Below are positions 50,065-58,878 of a DNA stretch of 64,000 nt, in pieces (positions within the stretch are counted from its first letter, which is position 1; the number at the start of each line of letters is the position of its first letter). The notes under the pieces were generated by a model. The model was given only the letters and a program-made list of their open reading frames with translations, was not told where the DNA came from and ran no database searches. Source of the DNA: DASUPK01 sp963695675 (GTDB taxonomy: Bacteria > Actinomycetota > Thermoleophilia > Solirubrobacterales > 70-9); NCBI GenBank assembly GCA_963695675.1, contig CAVOGY010000002.1, forward strand, positions 326,956 through 390,955, written 5' to 3'. A program made the translations under genes and the position numbers.

Positions 50065-50508
50065 ATGGGAGAGATGAAGATGGAGACCGCATCCCTCGCG
50101 GGCACGATGAATCTGCTGACGCGCCTCTCGCGCGTCGTCTACCGGCGTGCAACCCCGGACCTGATCGGCGTCCGCCTGAAGGAGTTCGTCGCGCTCGTCT
50201 ACCTGCGCGAGTCCGGTAAGGCGACCCAACAGCGCCTCGCCGAGACGATGATGATGGACGCCAACAACTGCGTGATTCTGCTCAACGGGCTCGAGGACGC
50301 CGACCTGATCGAGCGGACCCGGGATCCAGAGGACCGGCGCCGGCACATCGTCGCGATCACTACCAAGGGACAGAGGGCGCTCGAGAAGGCCGAGCGCCAG
50401 CTCGAGACGCTCGAGGACGACGTGCTCGGCAACCTCGACGCCGCCGAGCGGGACCAGCTCCGCGACCTCTTAGCCAGGGCGCTCGAGGACCACTCGCTGG
50501 CGATCTAG
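50065..50508 (+). CDS. MarR-family transcriptional regulator
   Basis: The 147-residue protein has the MarR winged helix: PDLIGVRLKEFVALVYLRES, KATQQRLAETMMMDANNCVI, LLNGLEDADLIERTRDPEDR (wing with DxRRR-like DRRRH), and C-terminal dimerisation helices. Three in-frame ATGs (50065, 50074, 50080) are possible starts. It is divergent from the MFS exporter, with a palindromic operator between them, so a ligand probably relieves repression of the pump. Confidence 0.88.
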   Translation: MGEMKMETASLAGTMNLLTRLSRVVYRRATPDLIGVRLKEFVALVYLRESGKATQQRLAETMMMDANNCVILLNGLEDADLIERTRDPEDRRRHIVAITTKGQRALEKAERQLETLEDDVLGNLDAAERDQLRDLLARALEDHSLAI

Positions 50509-50548
50509 CCGATCGCGGGTAGCGGGGCCTCGGCGCAAATCCTGCCTC

Positions 50549-50634
50549 GCCGGGGTGGCCCAATTGGTCGAGGCAGCGCCCTTAAAAGGCGCGGTCCCTT
50601 CGGGGACGTGTGGGTTCGAATCCCACCCCCGGCA
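50549..50634 (+). tRNA. tRNA-Leu (anticodon TAA)
   Basis: GCCGGGG/CCCCGGC acceptor arm, anticodon stem GCGCC/GGCGC with loop CTTAAAA (anticodon TAA), long variable arm GTCCCTTCGGGGAC, T-loop TTCGAAT and discriminator A. The length is 86 nt. No CCA is encoded. Confidence 0.94.
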
Positions 50635-50690
50635 CTACTTCTCCTCTAAAGGCCGATCACGGTGAGGTCAGCGGTGGCCATCGCTCAAGT

Positions 50691-51341
50691 ATGGTCGCGG
50701 CCGTGAACGTCGTCATCGTCGGTGGCCACGGCAAGATCGCCATGCGCCTCGAGAAGATCCTCGCCGAGCGCGGCGACAGCCCGCGGGGGATCATCCGCAA
50801 GACCGAGCAGGCCGCGGACCTCGAGGAGATCGGCGCCGAGCCGATCGTGCTCGACATCGAGAACGTCGAGATCGACGACGCCGTCGCGGGGGCGGACGCG
50901 GTCGTCTTCGCCGCCGGCGCGGGCCCGGGCAGCGGACCGGCGCGGAAGAGGACGGTCGACTACGGCGGCGCGGTCGAGCTCATGGAGGCGGCGCTCTCCC
51001 ACGACATCCGCCGCTACGTGATCGTCAGCGCGATCGGCGCCAACCACCCCGAGCGCTGGACCGACGAGATGCGCCCGTACTACGAGGCGAAGGCGGAGGC
51101 CGACAAGGTCGTCTCCGAGAGCGGGCTCGACTACACGATCGTGCGGCCCGGCGGGCTCACCGACGAGCCCGGGACGGGCAGGGTCCAGATCGCCGAGCAG
51201 CTCGAGACCGGCGGCTCGGTGAGCCGCGACGACGTCGCCGCGGTGATCGCCGAGGTCCTGGTCGCCGACAACACGATCGGCAAGGCGTTCGATCTGCTCG
51301 GCGGCGAGACGCCGATCCCAGAGGCGGTCCGCTCGCTCTAG
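50691..51341 (+). CDS. NAD(P)-binding protein, atypical SDR (NmrA/YhfK-like)
   Basis: The 216-residue protein begins with a Rossmann fold: NVVIVGGHGKIAMRLEKILA, then GIIRKTEQAADLEEIGAEPI, VLDIENVEIDDAVAGADAVV, and later YVIVSAIGANHPERW, YYEAKAEADKVVSESGLDYT and IVRPGGLTDEPGTGRV. This is the pattern of atypical short-chain dehydrogenases such as YhfK and NmrA-like sensors. Catalytic Tyr/Lys are present as YYEAK. ATG 50691 or GTG 50703 may start translation; neither has a strong ribosome-binding site. Confidence 0.85.
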   Translation: MVAAVNVVIVGGHGKIAMRLEKILAERGDSPRGIIRKTEQAADLEEIGAEPIVLDIENVEIDDAVAGADAVVFAAGAGPGSGPARKRTVDYGGAVELMEAALSHDIRRYVIVSAIGANHPERWTDEMRPYYEAKAEADKVVSESGLDYTIVRPGGLTDEPGTGRVQIAEQLETGGSVSRDDVAAVIAEVLVADNTIGKAFDLLGGETPIPEAVRSL

Positions 51342-51350
51342 GCGTCATTT

Positions 51351-53100
51351 GTGCCCGCCGGGTTTCCCGTTTGCCCGGTTCGGGACAATGGCGGCCGACC
51401 CGTGTCGCACCCGCATCCCCTCACCTGGCTCTACCGCAAGCTCGGCCCCCGCTACCCGTCCGTGTTCATCACGGCGGAGCTCCAGACCGCCTTCCTGGTC
51501 GCGACGGGCGCGGTCGCCCTGTTCAGCTTCTACTACTCGGTCTCCAGCGACGACTTCCTCACGGTCCTCCTGATCACACTCGGGCTGACGGCGATCGGGG
51601 TCGGCGTCGTCCTGACCCGGGTACTGAGGCGGCTGCGACCCCTGGTGGCCTGGGTCGGCGGGGCGCGTTCGTCGGAGGAGACGGCGGAGGCCTGGCGGCT
51701 GGCGGTGGACCTGCCGATCGAGCTGATCCGGCGGGACTTCTTCGTCCCGATCCTGATCACTCTGGTCGCGGTGGGCGCCGCGGTCGCCGTGCTTCAGCTG
51801 AGCTGGCTCGCCTTCTTCCCGATCGCGATCGCGGCCCTGCTCACCACCTCGTACGCCGGGACCCTTCACTACCTGGCGCTCGAGATGGGGATGCGGCCGA
51901 TCCTCTTCGACATCAACTCGGCCCTCGACACGCCGGTCCGGATCACCCGGCCGGCGGTGCCGCTGCGGGTGAAGCTGCTCGGCTCGCTGCCGCTGATCAA
52001 CGTGATCACCGGCATCGTGGTGGCGGCGCTCACCTCGAACGGCGGCGGCACCGACGCGCTCGGCGTCGCCGTGCTGATCGCATTGTTCGTCTCCTTCACG
52101 GTCAGCTTCGAGCTCACCGTGCTGCTCTCGCGCTCGATCCTCCGCCCGGTCGAGGACCTCGAGGCGGCCACCGAGCGGATCCGCCAGGGGCGCTTCGACG
52201 AGCACGTGCCGGTCACCACCTCGGATGAGTTCGGGGAGCTCTCCTCGGCCTTCAACCAGATGGTCGACGGGCTGGCCGAGCGGGAGCGGCTGCGGGAGGC
52301 GTTCGGCACCTACCTCGACGAGCAGGTCGCCCAGCACCTGATCTCGGAGGACTTCGAGCCGGGCGGCGAGGAGGTCGAGGTCTCGCTGGTCTTCGTCGAC
52401 GTGCGCGACTTCACCACCGCGGCGGCGGAGGCCTCGGCGCCCGAGATCGTCGGCGCGCCTCAACGAGCTCTTCGAGTGCATCGTCCCGATCGTCGCCCGC
52501 CACCGGGGCCACATCGACCAGTTCATCGGCGACGCGGTGCTCGCCGTCTTCGGCGCGCCCGAGCGGATCCCCCAGCACGCCGACCGCGCGGTGCAGTGCG
52601 CGGTCGAGCTGGCGCGGACGATCAACAGCCGCCGGCCGGGCGGCTTCGAGGTCGGCATCGGGGTGAACACGGGCAGGGTGGTCGCGGGGTCGATCGGCGG
52701 CGCCGGGCGGCTCTCGTTCAGCGTGATCGGCGACGCGGTCAATCTCGCCTCCCGGGTGGAGTCGGCGACTCGCGAAACCGGCGACCCGGTGCTGATCACC
52801 GCCGAGACCCGCGCGCTGCTCTCCGAGACCGTCGAGGTCGAGTCGCGCGGCGTGCGGGAGATCCGCGGCTACGACCGCCGCGTCGAGCTCTTCGCGCCGC
52901 TCATCCCGGTCGCGCTCGCCACCGGCCCGGGCAGCGAAGTCAACGACCCGCTCGGCGACCCGACCGCGGGCGGCCTCGGCCGCGCGCCGCTCCGCGGCGG
53001 GGGCCTCGGCCGCCGGCCTCGCCCCGGCCCGGGGGTGGGCCGGGCCGGCAGCAGCCAGGACCGCGGCCTCGGCAAGACCCACACGCTCCCCGGCTCCTAG
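51351..53100 (+). pseudogene. Membrane adenylate/guanylate cyclase (class III) with HAMP domain, frameshifted
   Basis: The N-terminal ~270 residues have about six hydrophobic helices (VFITAELQTAFLVATGAVAL, PIELIRRDFFVPILITLVAV), then a HAMP domain (LSRSILRPVEDLEAATERIR, QGRFDEHVPVTTSDEFGELS) and the cyclase start (VSLVFVDVRDFTTAAAEASA). At about 52455 the frame changes; removing one G gives ARLNELFECIVPIVARHRGH, then IDQFIGDAVLAVFGAPE, FEVGIGVNTGRVVAGSIGGA and FSVIGDAVNLASRVESATRE to the stop at 53100. Both metal Asp residues (FVDVRD, GDAVLAVF) and the transition-state Asn/Arg region (NLASRVE) are encoded across the two frames. Confidence 0.82.
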
Positions 53101-53148
53101 CGAAGTGTGCCGCGACCTCGGAATTCGGTGAATCCCTGGGTGAGGTAA

Positions 53149-53917
53149 GTGGAAGCTGCGGCCATCAGCCCACCGAAGGCGGTGCCGGAGAAGGAGCTGG
53201 ACGAGCTCTTTCACGGACCGCTCGAGGAGTTCACCCCGGCCCGGAACGAGCTGGCGAAGTCGCTGCGCGCCGACGGCGAGACCGAGGCGGCCGACTGGGT
53301 CAAGGGACTGCGGAAGCCGACCCGCACGGCGTGGCTCGTCAACCAGCTCGCGGTGCGCAAGTCGAAGGAGGTGTCCCAGCTGCTCGGACTGGGACAGCAG
53401 CTCCGGGCCGCCCAGGAGGAGATGCTCGCCGGCTCAACCGATCGCGGCAAGCTGCGGGAGACGGCGAGCCGCGAGCGGCAGGCGATCGACTCGCTGGTCC
53501 GGACCGCCGAGACGATCGGTCGCGAGCACGGGGTCGGGACGCAGATCCTCGACAGGGTCGGCGAGACGCTGCAGGCCGCGTCGAGCGATCCGCAGGTCGC
53601 CGAGGCGATCGAGAAGGGGCGGCTGACCCGCGAGCAGCGCGCCGCGGGAATCGGCCTGGTCGGGCCGGCGACGCCGAAGGCGCCGGCGCGCGAGCGTGAG
53701 GAAGGGCGAGCGCGAGGCGGCCGAGCGCGCCGCCCGCCAGCAGCAGGCAAAGCGCCGCAAGGAGGCCGAGCGCAAGCTCGCCGCGGCCGAGAAGCGGCTG
53801 GAGCGCGAGCGCGCCAAGCTCGAGCGCGCCCGCGAGGCGGTCGAGGAGGCCGAGGAGGCGGTCCACGACGCCGAGCTCGACGCCCACGCGGCCCGGCGCG
53901 CCCTCGACGAGCTCTAG
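53149..53917 (+). pseudogene. Coiled-coil protein of unknown function, frameshifted
   Basis: The first frame gives a helical N-terminal region (PEKELDELFHGPLEEFTPAR, ADWVKGLRKPTRTAWLVNQL, RERQAIDSLVRTAETIGREH) up to about 53690. After removal of one base the next frame continues with RKGEREAAERAARQQQAKRR and a long Glu/Lys/Arg/Ala coiled coil (EKRLERERAKLERAREAVEE) ending RRALDEL at 53917. The reading frame without the shift runs on into Arg-rich shadow sequence and across the next gene, supporting the break. GTG 53149 is the start. I do not recognise the family. Confidence 0.65.
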
Positions 53918-53954
53918 GGACTGAAACGGCGCCGGCCGGGAATCACCCGTCCAT

Positions 53955-55355
53955 ATGGAGGGCGGGACAAAGGCACGGACGCCTTACATCCCCGAGCACT
54001 TCGACGAGGCGCTCGAACCGGACGGCACGCCGCGGGGCGCCTACGCCGATCTCTTGCCCGCGCTCGAAGAGCTCGATCTCGAGAAGGCTGCCGACCAGAT
54101 GCGGGATCACCTTCGCGAGCGGGGCGTCGACTTCAAGGGCGATCAAGGACCTGAGGACTTCCTGCTCGACATCGTTCCCCGGGTGCTGAGCGCTCGGGAG
54201 TGGGAGGAGCTCGAGGCGGGACTTCGGCAGCGGGCGCGGGCCCTCAATGCGTTCGTCCGCGACGCCTACAGCGAGCAGCGGATCGTCCGCGACGGCGTGG
54301 TGCCCGCGCGGCTGATCGAGACCTCGGAGAACCTCGAGCCGGAGATGGTCGGCGTCGAGGTGCAGGGGCCGCCCGCCCCGGTGATCGGCTTCGACGTCGT
54401 TCGCGGCGAGGACGGTCGCTTCCGGATCCTCGAGGACAACTGCCTGAATCCCTCCGGGATCGCCTACGCGCTCGCGGCCCGCACAGCGATCGACACCTTC
54501 GTGCCGCTGCAGCCTCCCGCCGAGCGGCGCGACATCGCCTACGCGGTCGAGCTGCTGCGTCAGGTTCTCGCGGCCGCCTCGCCCGACGGCGACCCGGAGG
54601 CGCCCACCGCCCTGATCTCCGAAGGGGAGGAGAACGGCGCCTGGTACGAGCACGTCGCGCTCGCCGAACGGCTCGGCATCCCGATCGTCGATCCCGACGA
54701 TCTGGAGGTCCGGGCGGGACGGCTCTACGGGGCCCCCACGGGTGAGCGCCCGAGGGAGCTGCGCGTGATCTATCTGCGCGACAACGTCGCGCAGCTCCGC
54801 GACCAGAACGGCGACCCGACCTGGCAGCACGCGCTGCTCGAGCCGGTCCGCCGCGGGAACCTGAGCACCGTGAGCGCCTTCGGCTCGGGAGTCGGGGACG
54901 ACAAGCTCACCCACGCCTACTCCGAGGAGCTGATCCGCTTCTACCTCGGCGAGGAGCCGATCATCCCGACCGTCCCCACCTATGACATGGTGATCGAGGA
55001 GGCGCGGCAGGAGGTCTTCGAGCGGATCGACGAGATGGTCGTGAAGCCGCGGGCGGAGCTGGGAGGAAGGGGAGTGGTGATCGGCGAGGAGGCGAGCGCG
55101 AAGGAGCGCGACGAGGTGATCGCCCTGGCCCGCGAGACCCCGGAGGACTACGTCGCGCAGGAGACGGTCCGGCTCTCGACCCACCCCACCTTCTGTAACG
55201 GCTCACTCGAGCCGCGCCACGTCGACCTGCGCGCCTACGCCTACGGTGACGAGATCGCTCCTGGCGGCCTCACCCGGGTGGCGCTCGAGCCCGGCTCCCT
55301 GGTCGTCAACAGCACCCAGGGCGGCGGCGCCAAGGACACCTGGGTCCTCTCCTGA
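53955..55355 (+). CDS. Circularly permuted ATP-grasp type 2 protein
   Basis: The 466-residue protein matches the CP_ATPgrasp family: RARALNAFVRDAYSEQRIVR, PVIGFDVVRGEDGRFRILED with NCLNPSGIAYALAAR, LISEGEENGAWYEHVALAER, and C-terminal VKPRAELGGRGVVIGEEAS, VAQETVRLSTHPTFCNGSLE, VDLRAYAYGDEIAPGGLTRV, NSTQGGGAKDTWVLS. These proteins ligate carboxylates to amines and are often paired with an alpha-E (DUF403) protein and transglutaminases, which are not seen here. It lies 27 bases before the TPP enzyme, so the two are likely co-transcribed. Confidence 0.88.
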   Translation: MEGGTKARTPYIPEHFDEALEPDGTPRGAYADLLPALEELDLEKAADQMRDHLRERGVDFKGDQGPEDFLLDIVPRVLSAREWEELEAGLRQRARALNAFVRDAYSEQRIVRDGVVPARLIETSENLEPEMVGVEVQGPPAPVIGFDVVRGEDGRFRILEDNCLNPSGIAYALAARTAIDTFVPLQPPAERRDIAYAVELLRQVLAAASPDGDPEAPTALISEGEENGAWYEHVALAERLGIPIVDPDDLEVRAGRLYGAPTGERPRELRVIYLRDNVAQLRDQNGDPTWQHALLEPVRRGNLSTVSAFGSGVGDDKLTHAYSEELIRFYLGEEPIIPTVPTYDMVIEEARQEVFERIDEMVVKPRAELGGRGVVIGEEASAKERDEVIALARETPEDYVAQETVRLSTHPTFCNGSLEPRHVDLRAYAYGDEIAPGGLTRVALEPGSLVVNSTQGGGAKDTWVLS

Positions 55356-55382
55356 GGTCTCCCGAGGGGTAGTCTCGCCTCG

Positions 55383-57050
55383 ATGGCGACGCCCGACCAG
55401 GTCGAGGAGAAGGCCGAGGGCGCCGGCGCCGAGACGGGCGCGGTCCACGGCGGCCGGCTGGTCGCCAGGGCGATGAAGAGCCGCGGCGCCTCCAAGCTCT
55501 TCACGCTCTCAGGCGGCCACCTCTTCTCGATCTACGACGGCTGCAAGGCGGAGGGGATCGAGGTCGTCGACTTCCGCCACGAGCAGTCGGCCGCCTTCGC
55601 GGCGATCGGCTGGGCCAAGGCGACCCGCGAGCCGGGGATCTGCGCGCTCACCGCCGGCTGCGGCGTCACCAACGGGATGAGCGCGATCGCCTCCGCGCAG
55701 GCCGACGGCGTGCCGCTGGTGACGCTCGGCGGCCGCGCGCCCGAGATGAGGTGGGGGATGGGATCGCTCCAGGAGATCGACCACATCCCCTTCGTCAAGC
55801 CGCTCGTCAAGTCGGCGCTGACCGTCAAGGACCCCGCGAAGATCGCCCGCACCACGGCGGAGGCGATCGACACCGCGGCCGAACCGCCGCTCGGCCCGAC
55901 CTTCGTCGACTACCCGCTCGACGTCGTCTTCTCGGAGGCCGAGGCCGACGTCCCCGACCCGCTGGCGGTGCGAGAGCAGATCCCCGACGGCGTGGAGGAG
56001 GCGGCGAGGCTGCTCGCCGAGGCGGGACGGCCGGCGATCATGGCCGGCAGCAACCTCTACTGGGCCCAGGCCGAGTCCGAGCTCCGCGAGCTGGCCGAGG
56101 CGCTCGGCATCCCGGTCTTCCTCAACGGACTCGGGCGCGGTTGCTTCCCGCCCGACCACGAGCTCTACTTCTCCCGCGCCCGCGGCTCCGCCCTCCAGGG
56201 CTGCGACGTCGCCCTGGTGATCGGGGTGCCGCTCGACTTCCGGCTCGGCTTCGGCGGCTCGTTCGGCGAGGAGTCGAAGCTGATCCAGCTCGACTTCGCC
56301 CCGTCGCGGCTCGAGCGGACCCGCCAGCCCGACCTCGCCCTCTCCGGCGACATCGGCGCCGCGCTGACCGCGATCCGCGAGTCGGTCCCCGCCGATCCCG
56401 AACGCACCTCGACCTGGGTCAACCGGCTGCGGAAGATCGAGGCCGAGAAGCGCTCCGAGGAGCAGGAGATGCTCGAGGACGATCGCTCCCCGCTCCACCC
56501 GATGCGCGTCTACAAGGAGCTCGGCGACTTCCTCGACCGCGACGCGATCGTGATCGGCGACGGCGGCGACTTCGTCAGCTTCGCGGGGCGGGTCTGGGAG
56601 ACCTGGGAGCCCGGCACCTGGATGGACCCGGGGCCCTACGGCTGCCTCGGCGCCGGCCCCGGCCAGGCGATCGGCGCCAAGCTCGCCCACCCCGAGCGCC
56701 AGGTCTGCCTGCTGCTCGGCGACGGCGCCTTCGGCTTCTCCGGGATGGAGTTCGACACGATGGCCCGCCACAACCTGCCGATCGTCGCGGTGATGGGCAA
56801 CAACGGGATCTGGGCGCTCGAGCACCACCCGATGAAGTTCCTCTACGGCTACTCGCTGGCCGCCGAGCTCCGCCCCGAGACCCGCTACGACGAGGTCGTC
56901 TCCGCCCTCGGCTGCCACGGCGAGCTGGTCCGCTCCCCCGACGAGCTCCGCCCTGCGCTCGACCGCGCCTTCGCCTCCGGCAAGCCGGCGCTCATCAACG
57001 TGCTCACAGACCCCGAGGTCGTCTACCCGCGCCGGGTGAACCTGGCCTGA
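55383..57050 (+). CDS. Thiamine pyrophosphate-dependent enzyme, acetolactate synthase / 2-hydroxyacyl-CoA lyase-like
   Basis: The 555-residue protein has the three-domain layout of the acetolactate synthase superfamily: N-terminal TPP-pyrimidine domain with SRGASKLFTLSGGHLFSIYD and catalytic Glu in DFRHEQSAAFAAIGWAKATR, a central domain (GRPAIMAGSNLYWAQAESEL), and the C-terminal TPP motif GDGAFGFSGMEFDTMARHNL ending MGNNGIWALE. The motif YGYSLAAELRPETRYDEVVS resembles oxalyl/2-hydroxyacyl-CoA lyases. No regulatory small subunit or ilvC is near, so branched-chain synthesis is unlikely. The reaction is unknown. Confidence 0.85.
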   Translation: MATPDQVEEKAEGAGAETGAVHGGRLVARAMKSRGASKLFTLSGGHLFSIYDGCKAEGIEVVDFRHEQSAAFAAIGWAKATREPGICALTAGCGVTNGMSAIASAQADGVPLVTLGGRAPEMRWGMGSLQEIDHIPFVKPLVKSALTVKDPAKIARTTAEAIDTAAEPPLGPTFVDYPLDVVFSEAEADVPDPLAVREQIPDGVEEAARLLAEAGRPAIMAGSNLYWAQAESELRELAEALGIPVFLNGLGRGCFPPDHELYFSRARGSALQGCDVALVIGVPLDFRLGFGGSFGEESKLIQLDFAPSRLERTRQPDLALSGDIGAALTAIRESVPADPERTSTWVNRLRKIEAEKRSEEQEMLEDDRSPLHPMRVYKELGDFLDRDAIVIGDGGDFVSFAGRVWETWEPGTWMDPGPYGCLGAGPGQAIGAKLAHPERQVCLLLGDGAFGFSGMEFDTMARHNLPIVAVMGNNGIWALEHHPMKFLYGYSLAAELRPETRYDEVVSALGCHGELVRSPDELRPALDRAFASGKPALINVLTDPEVVYPRRVNLA

Positions 57051-57063
57051 TGGAGATGACGGA

Positions 57064-57348
57064 ATGAGCGCGGAGAGAAAGGTCAGCGCCGACGAGGCCC
57101 GCGGCGTCGGGGAGCAGATCGGGATCGACTGGGAGAGCGCCCCGTTCGACGTCGAGCAGCTCCGGATCGGCATGGAGGTCGAGTTCGAGCACGGCAGCCA
57201 CGATCCGCAGACCAACGTCACCGACGACGACCCCGTCCTCACCGGCAAGATCGCTTGGGCCCACCTGAAGGAGTTCCCCGACTACTACGTCCGCCTCCGG
57301 CAGATGGAAGCCGAGGCCGAGGCGGAAGAGGGCGAGGGCGGGCTCTGA
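57064..57348 (+). CDS. DUF5661-like small protein
   Basis: The 94-residue product has the signature of the DUF5661 family: GVGEQIGIDWESAPFDVEQL, RIGMEVEFEHGSHDPQTNVT, DDDPVLTGKIAWAHLKEFPD and YYVRLRQMEAEAEAEE. The function is unknown. It follows the TPP enzyme by 13 bases, in the same direction, and converges on the membrane protein gene with a three-base gap. Start ATG 57064. Confidence 0.8.
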   Translation: MSAERKVSADEARGVGEQIGIDWESAPFDVEQLRIGMEVEFEHGSHDPQTNVTDDDPVLTGKIAWAHLKEFPDYYVRLRQMEAEAEAEEGEGGL

Positions 57349-57351
57349 GGG

Positions 57352-58251
57352 CTAGCCGGGGGCCGGCACCGGCGCGGGCATGCGCCGCAGCCAGAACCGG
57401 TCGACCAAAGCCCAGCTCGCGAAGCAGAGGGCGCCCGCAGCGGCGGTTGCCGTCAGCAGTGCGCCGGCGGCGGCCGAGGCGGCAACGCCGTTGGCCCCGA
57501 GAATGAGCACGGCCGTGGCCGCTCCCAGGCTGGGGCCGACCGGGAGGAGGCCGACCACGGCCAGCCCGATCAAGAGCGCCGTCGAGTCGAACACCGAGGC
57601 GTCGACGCCGCTCCAGTTCAGAAGCAACCAGTTGCGGGCGATCTGGATCACCACGGCGAGGCAGACCAGGGCCACGATCCGTCCGCTTCCCTTGGTCTCG
57701 CGCAGCACAGCGATGCCCCTCCAGATTCCCGTGCGCCGGTTTCGCGCCACCCGCTGCATGACGGCGAACACACCGGCCACGGCGGCGAAGGCGACGAGCG
57801 GCGCCCACCACGGGACCCCGAGCGGCGCAACCAAGGTGAACGAGAAGATCGCTGCCAGCGCAATCTCAACGACCACGATCGGGAGTTCGGCGGTGAGCAG
57901 CACCGAGGCCCGCGGGCACTCGTCCGGCGCCGAACGGCGCAGCGCGGCGATCCGGACCCCGAGGCCGAATTGGCCGTTGAAGATGTTCCCCAGGTAGCCG
58001 AGGCTCGAGGCGCGAAACGTTCGGCGCCGGCTGACGCTGCCGCCTGCCGCGTCGATGCAGACGTTCCACGCCTCGGTGCGGGCGAGTAGCCACAGGACGT
58101 GGAGCGCGACGGCGATGCCGAGCACCCAGAACGGCGCGGAGCGGAGCGCGACCACGAACTCGTGCCCGTGACCGGCAAGCCCGATCGCCAGAGCCACCGC
58201 GACCACGACTCCCCCTACCAGGCTGACCACGGTCGGGTGCCGGCGAAGCAT
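57352..58251 (-). CDS. UPF0104-like (lysylphosphatidylglycerol synthase TM-type) membrane protein
   Basis: From ATG 58251 (MLRRHPTVVSLVGGVVVAVA) the product has ~299 residues and about eight hydrophobic helices. Family landmarks are LGIAVALHVLWLLARTEAWN near the second helix, FRASSLGYLGNIFNGQFGLG (the conserved N-x-x-x-P/F-x-R-like loop) and LLIGLAVVGLLPVGPSLGAA near the end. Such proteins transport or flip lipids, or supply the flippase half of MprF. An in-frame GTG at 58284 is an alternative start; the longer open frame overlaps the divergent zinc-ribbon gene and is rejected. Confidence 0.72.
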   Translation of the reverse strand: MLRRHPTVVSLVGGVVVAVALAIGLAGHGHEFVVALRSAPFWVLGIAVALHVLWLLARTEAWNVCIDAAGGSVSRRRTFRASSLGYLGNIFNGQFGLGVRIAALRRSAPDECPRASVLLTAELPIVVVEIALAAIFSFTLVAPLGVPWWAPLVAFAAVAGVFAVMQRVARNRRTGIWRGIAVLRETKGSGRIVALVCLAVVIQIARNWLLLNWSGVDASVFDSTALLIGLAVVGLLPVGPSLGAATAVLILGANGVAASAAAGALLTATAAAGALCFASWALVDRFWLRRMPAPVPAPG

Positions 58252-58547
58252 CGAGCGGAAGGCCGCCACCCGCGCGCGGATCACGAGGATCGTTTCATTC
58301 CCAGACAGCCTATCCCTGACTGCCGATCGGTACCCGCCTTGTGGGTCCCTACACTGGGTTGGACGCATTCGCCCGGCGGCTCTCCTCCCTCGTCCCTCGA
58401 GCGAACTCACGCCAGAGGGTCAGGAAGGTGGCCTTGATGAGAAGCCCGAGCTCGCGCAGGACCGGAGCGAACGCGCATCGGACGCCTGGACCTGCGCCCG
58501 CTGCCAGGTGACGGTGACCTTCTCCCCGGAGGTCGAAACGCCCGCGC

Positions 58548-58817
58548 GTGCCGGCGACCTGGGTGAACGAGGATGGCGAGCTCTACTGCCTCGCCTGCCG
58601 CCGCGAGATGGCGGGCGAGGCGGGCCTCGAGGGCGTCGAAGAGGACATCCCCTCCCAGAAGCGGCAGCAGATCCGCTCCCAGGCGCGGATCGACTTCGAG
58701 GTCAAGCGCGATCCGGATCGCGCGGACAATCTGATCGCCAAGGCCTGCGGCACCTCGACCGTCTCGGTGCGCAAGGCGCGGGCCCGGCTCGGGATCGTGC
58801 CGGGGGGCGAGGTGTAG
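58548..58817 (+). CDS. Zinc-ribbon/HTH-like protein, 5' part in another frame (frameshift)
   Basis: The recognisable 3' part gives MPATWVNEDGELYCLACRRE, then a helical segment (SQKRQQIRSQARIDFEVKRD) and a C-terminal HTH-like end (IAKACGTSTVSVRKARARLG). Just upstream in the previous frame the sequence reads AWTCARCQVTVTFSPEVETP, which supplies the missing CxxC of a zinc ribbon whose second half is CLAC. Deleting one base near 58545 joins them. The true 5' end therefore lies near or before 58430; I could not find a clear ATG or GTG there. The function is likely DNA binding. Confidence 0.6.
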   Translation: MPATWVNEDGELYCLACRREMAGEAGLEGVEEDIPSQKRQQIRSQARIDFEVKRDPDRADNLIAKACGTSTVSVRKARARLGIVPGGEV

Positions 58818-58878
58818 GTAGGGACCGCCCGGTCCGCAATCGGGCGCGCGGCTGGGCGCGGATACGATTCGGCTCAGG

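Noticed and set aside
28975..58550. Programmed +1 frameshifting of the prfB type as the explanation for the broken genes
   Set aside because: None of the junctions has a stop codon with an upstream Shine-Dalgarno and CTT slip site; the sequences around the junctions differ.
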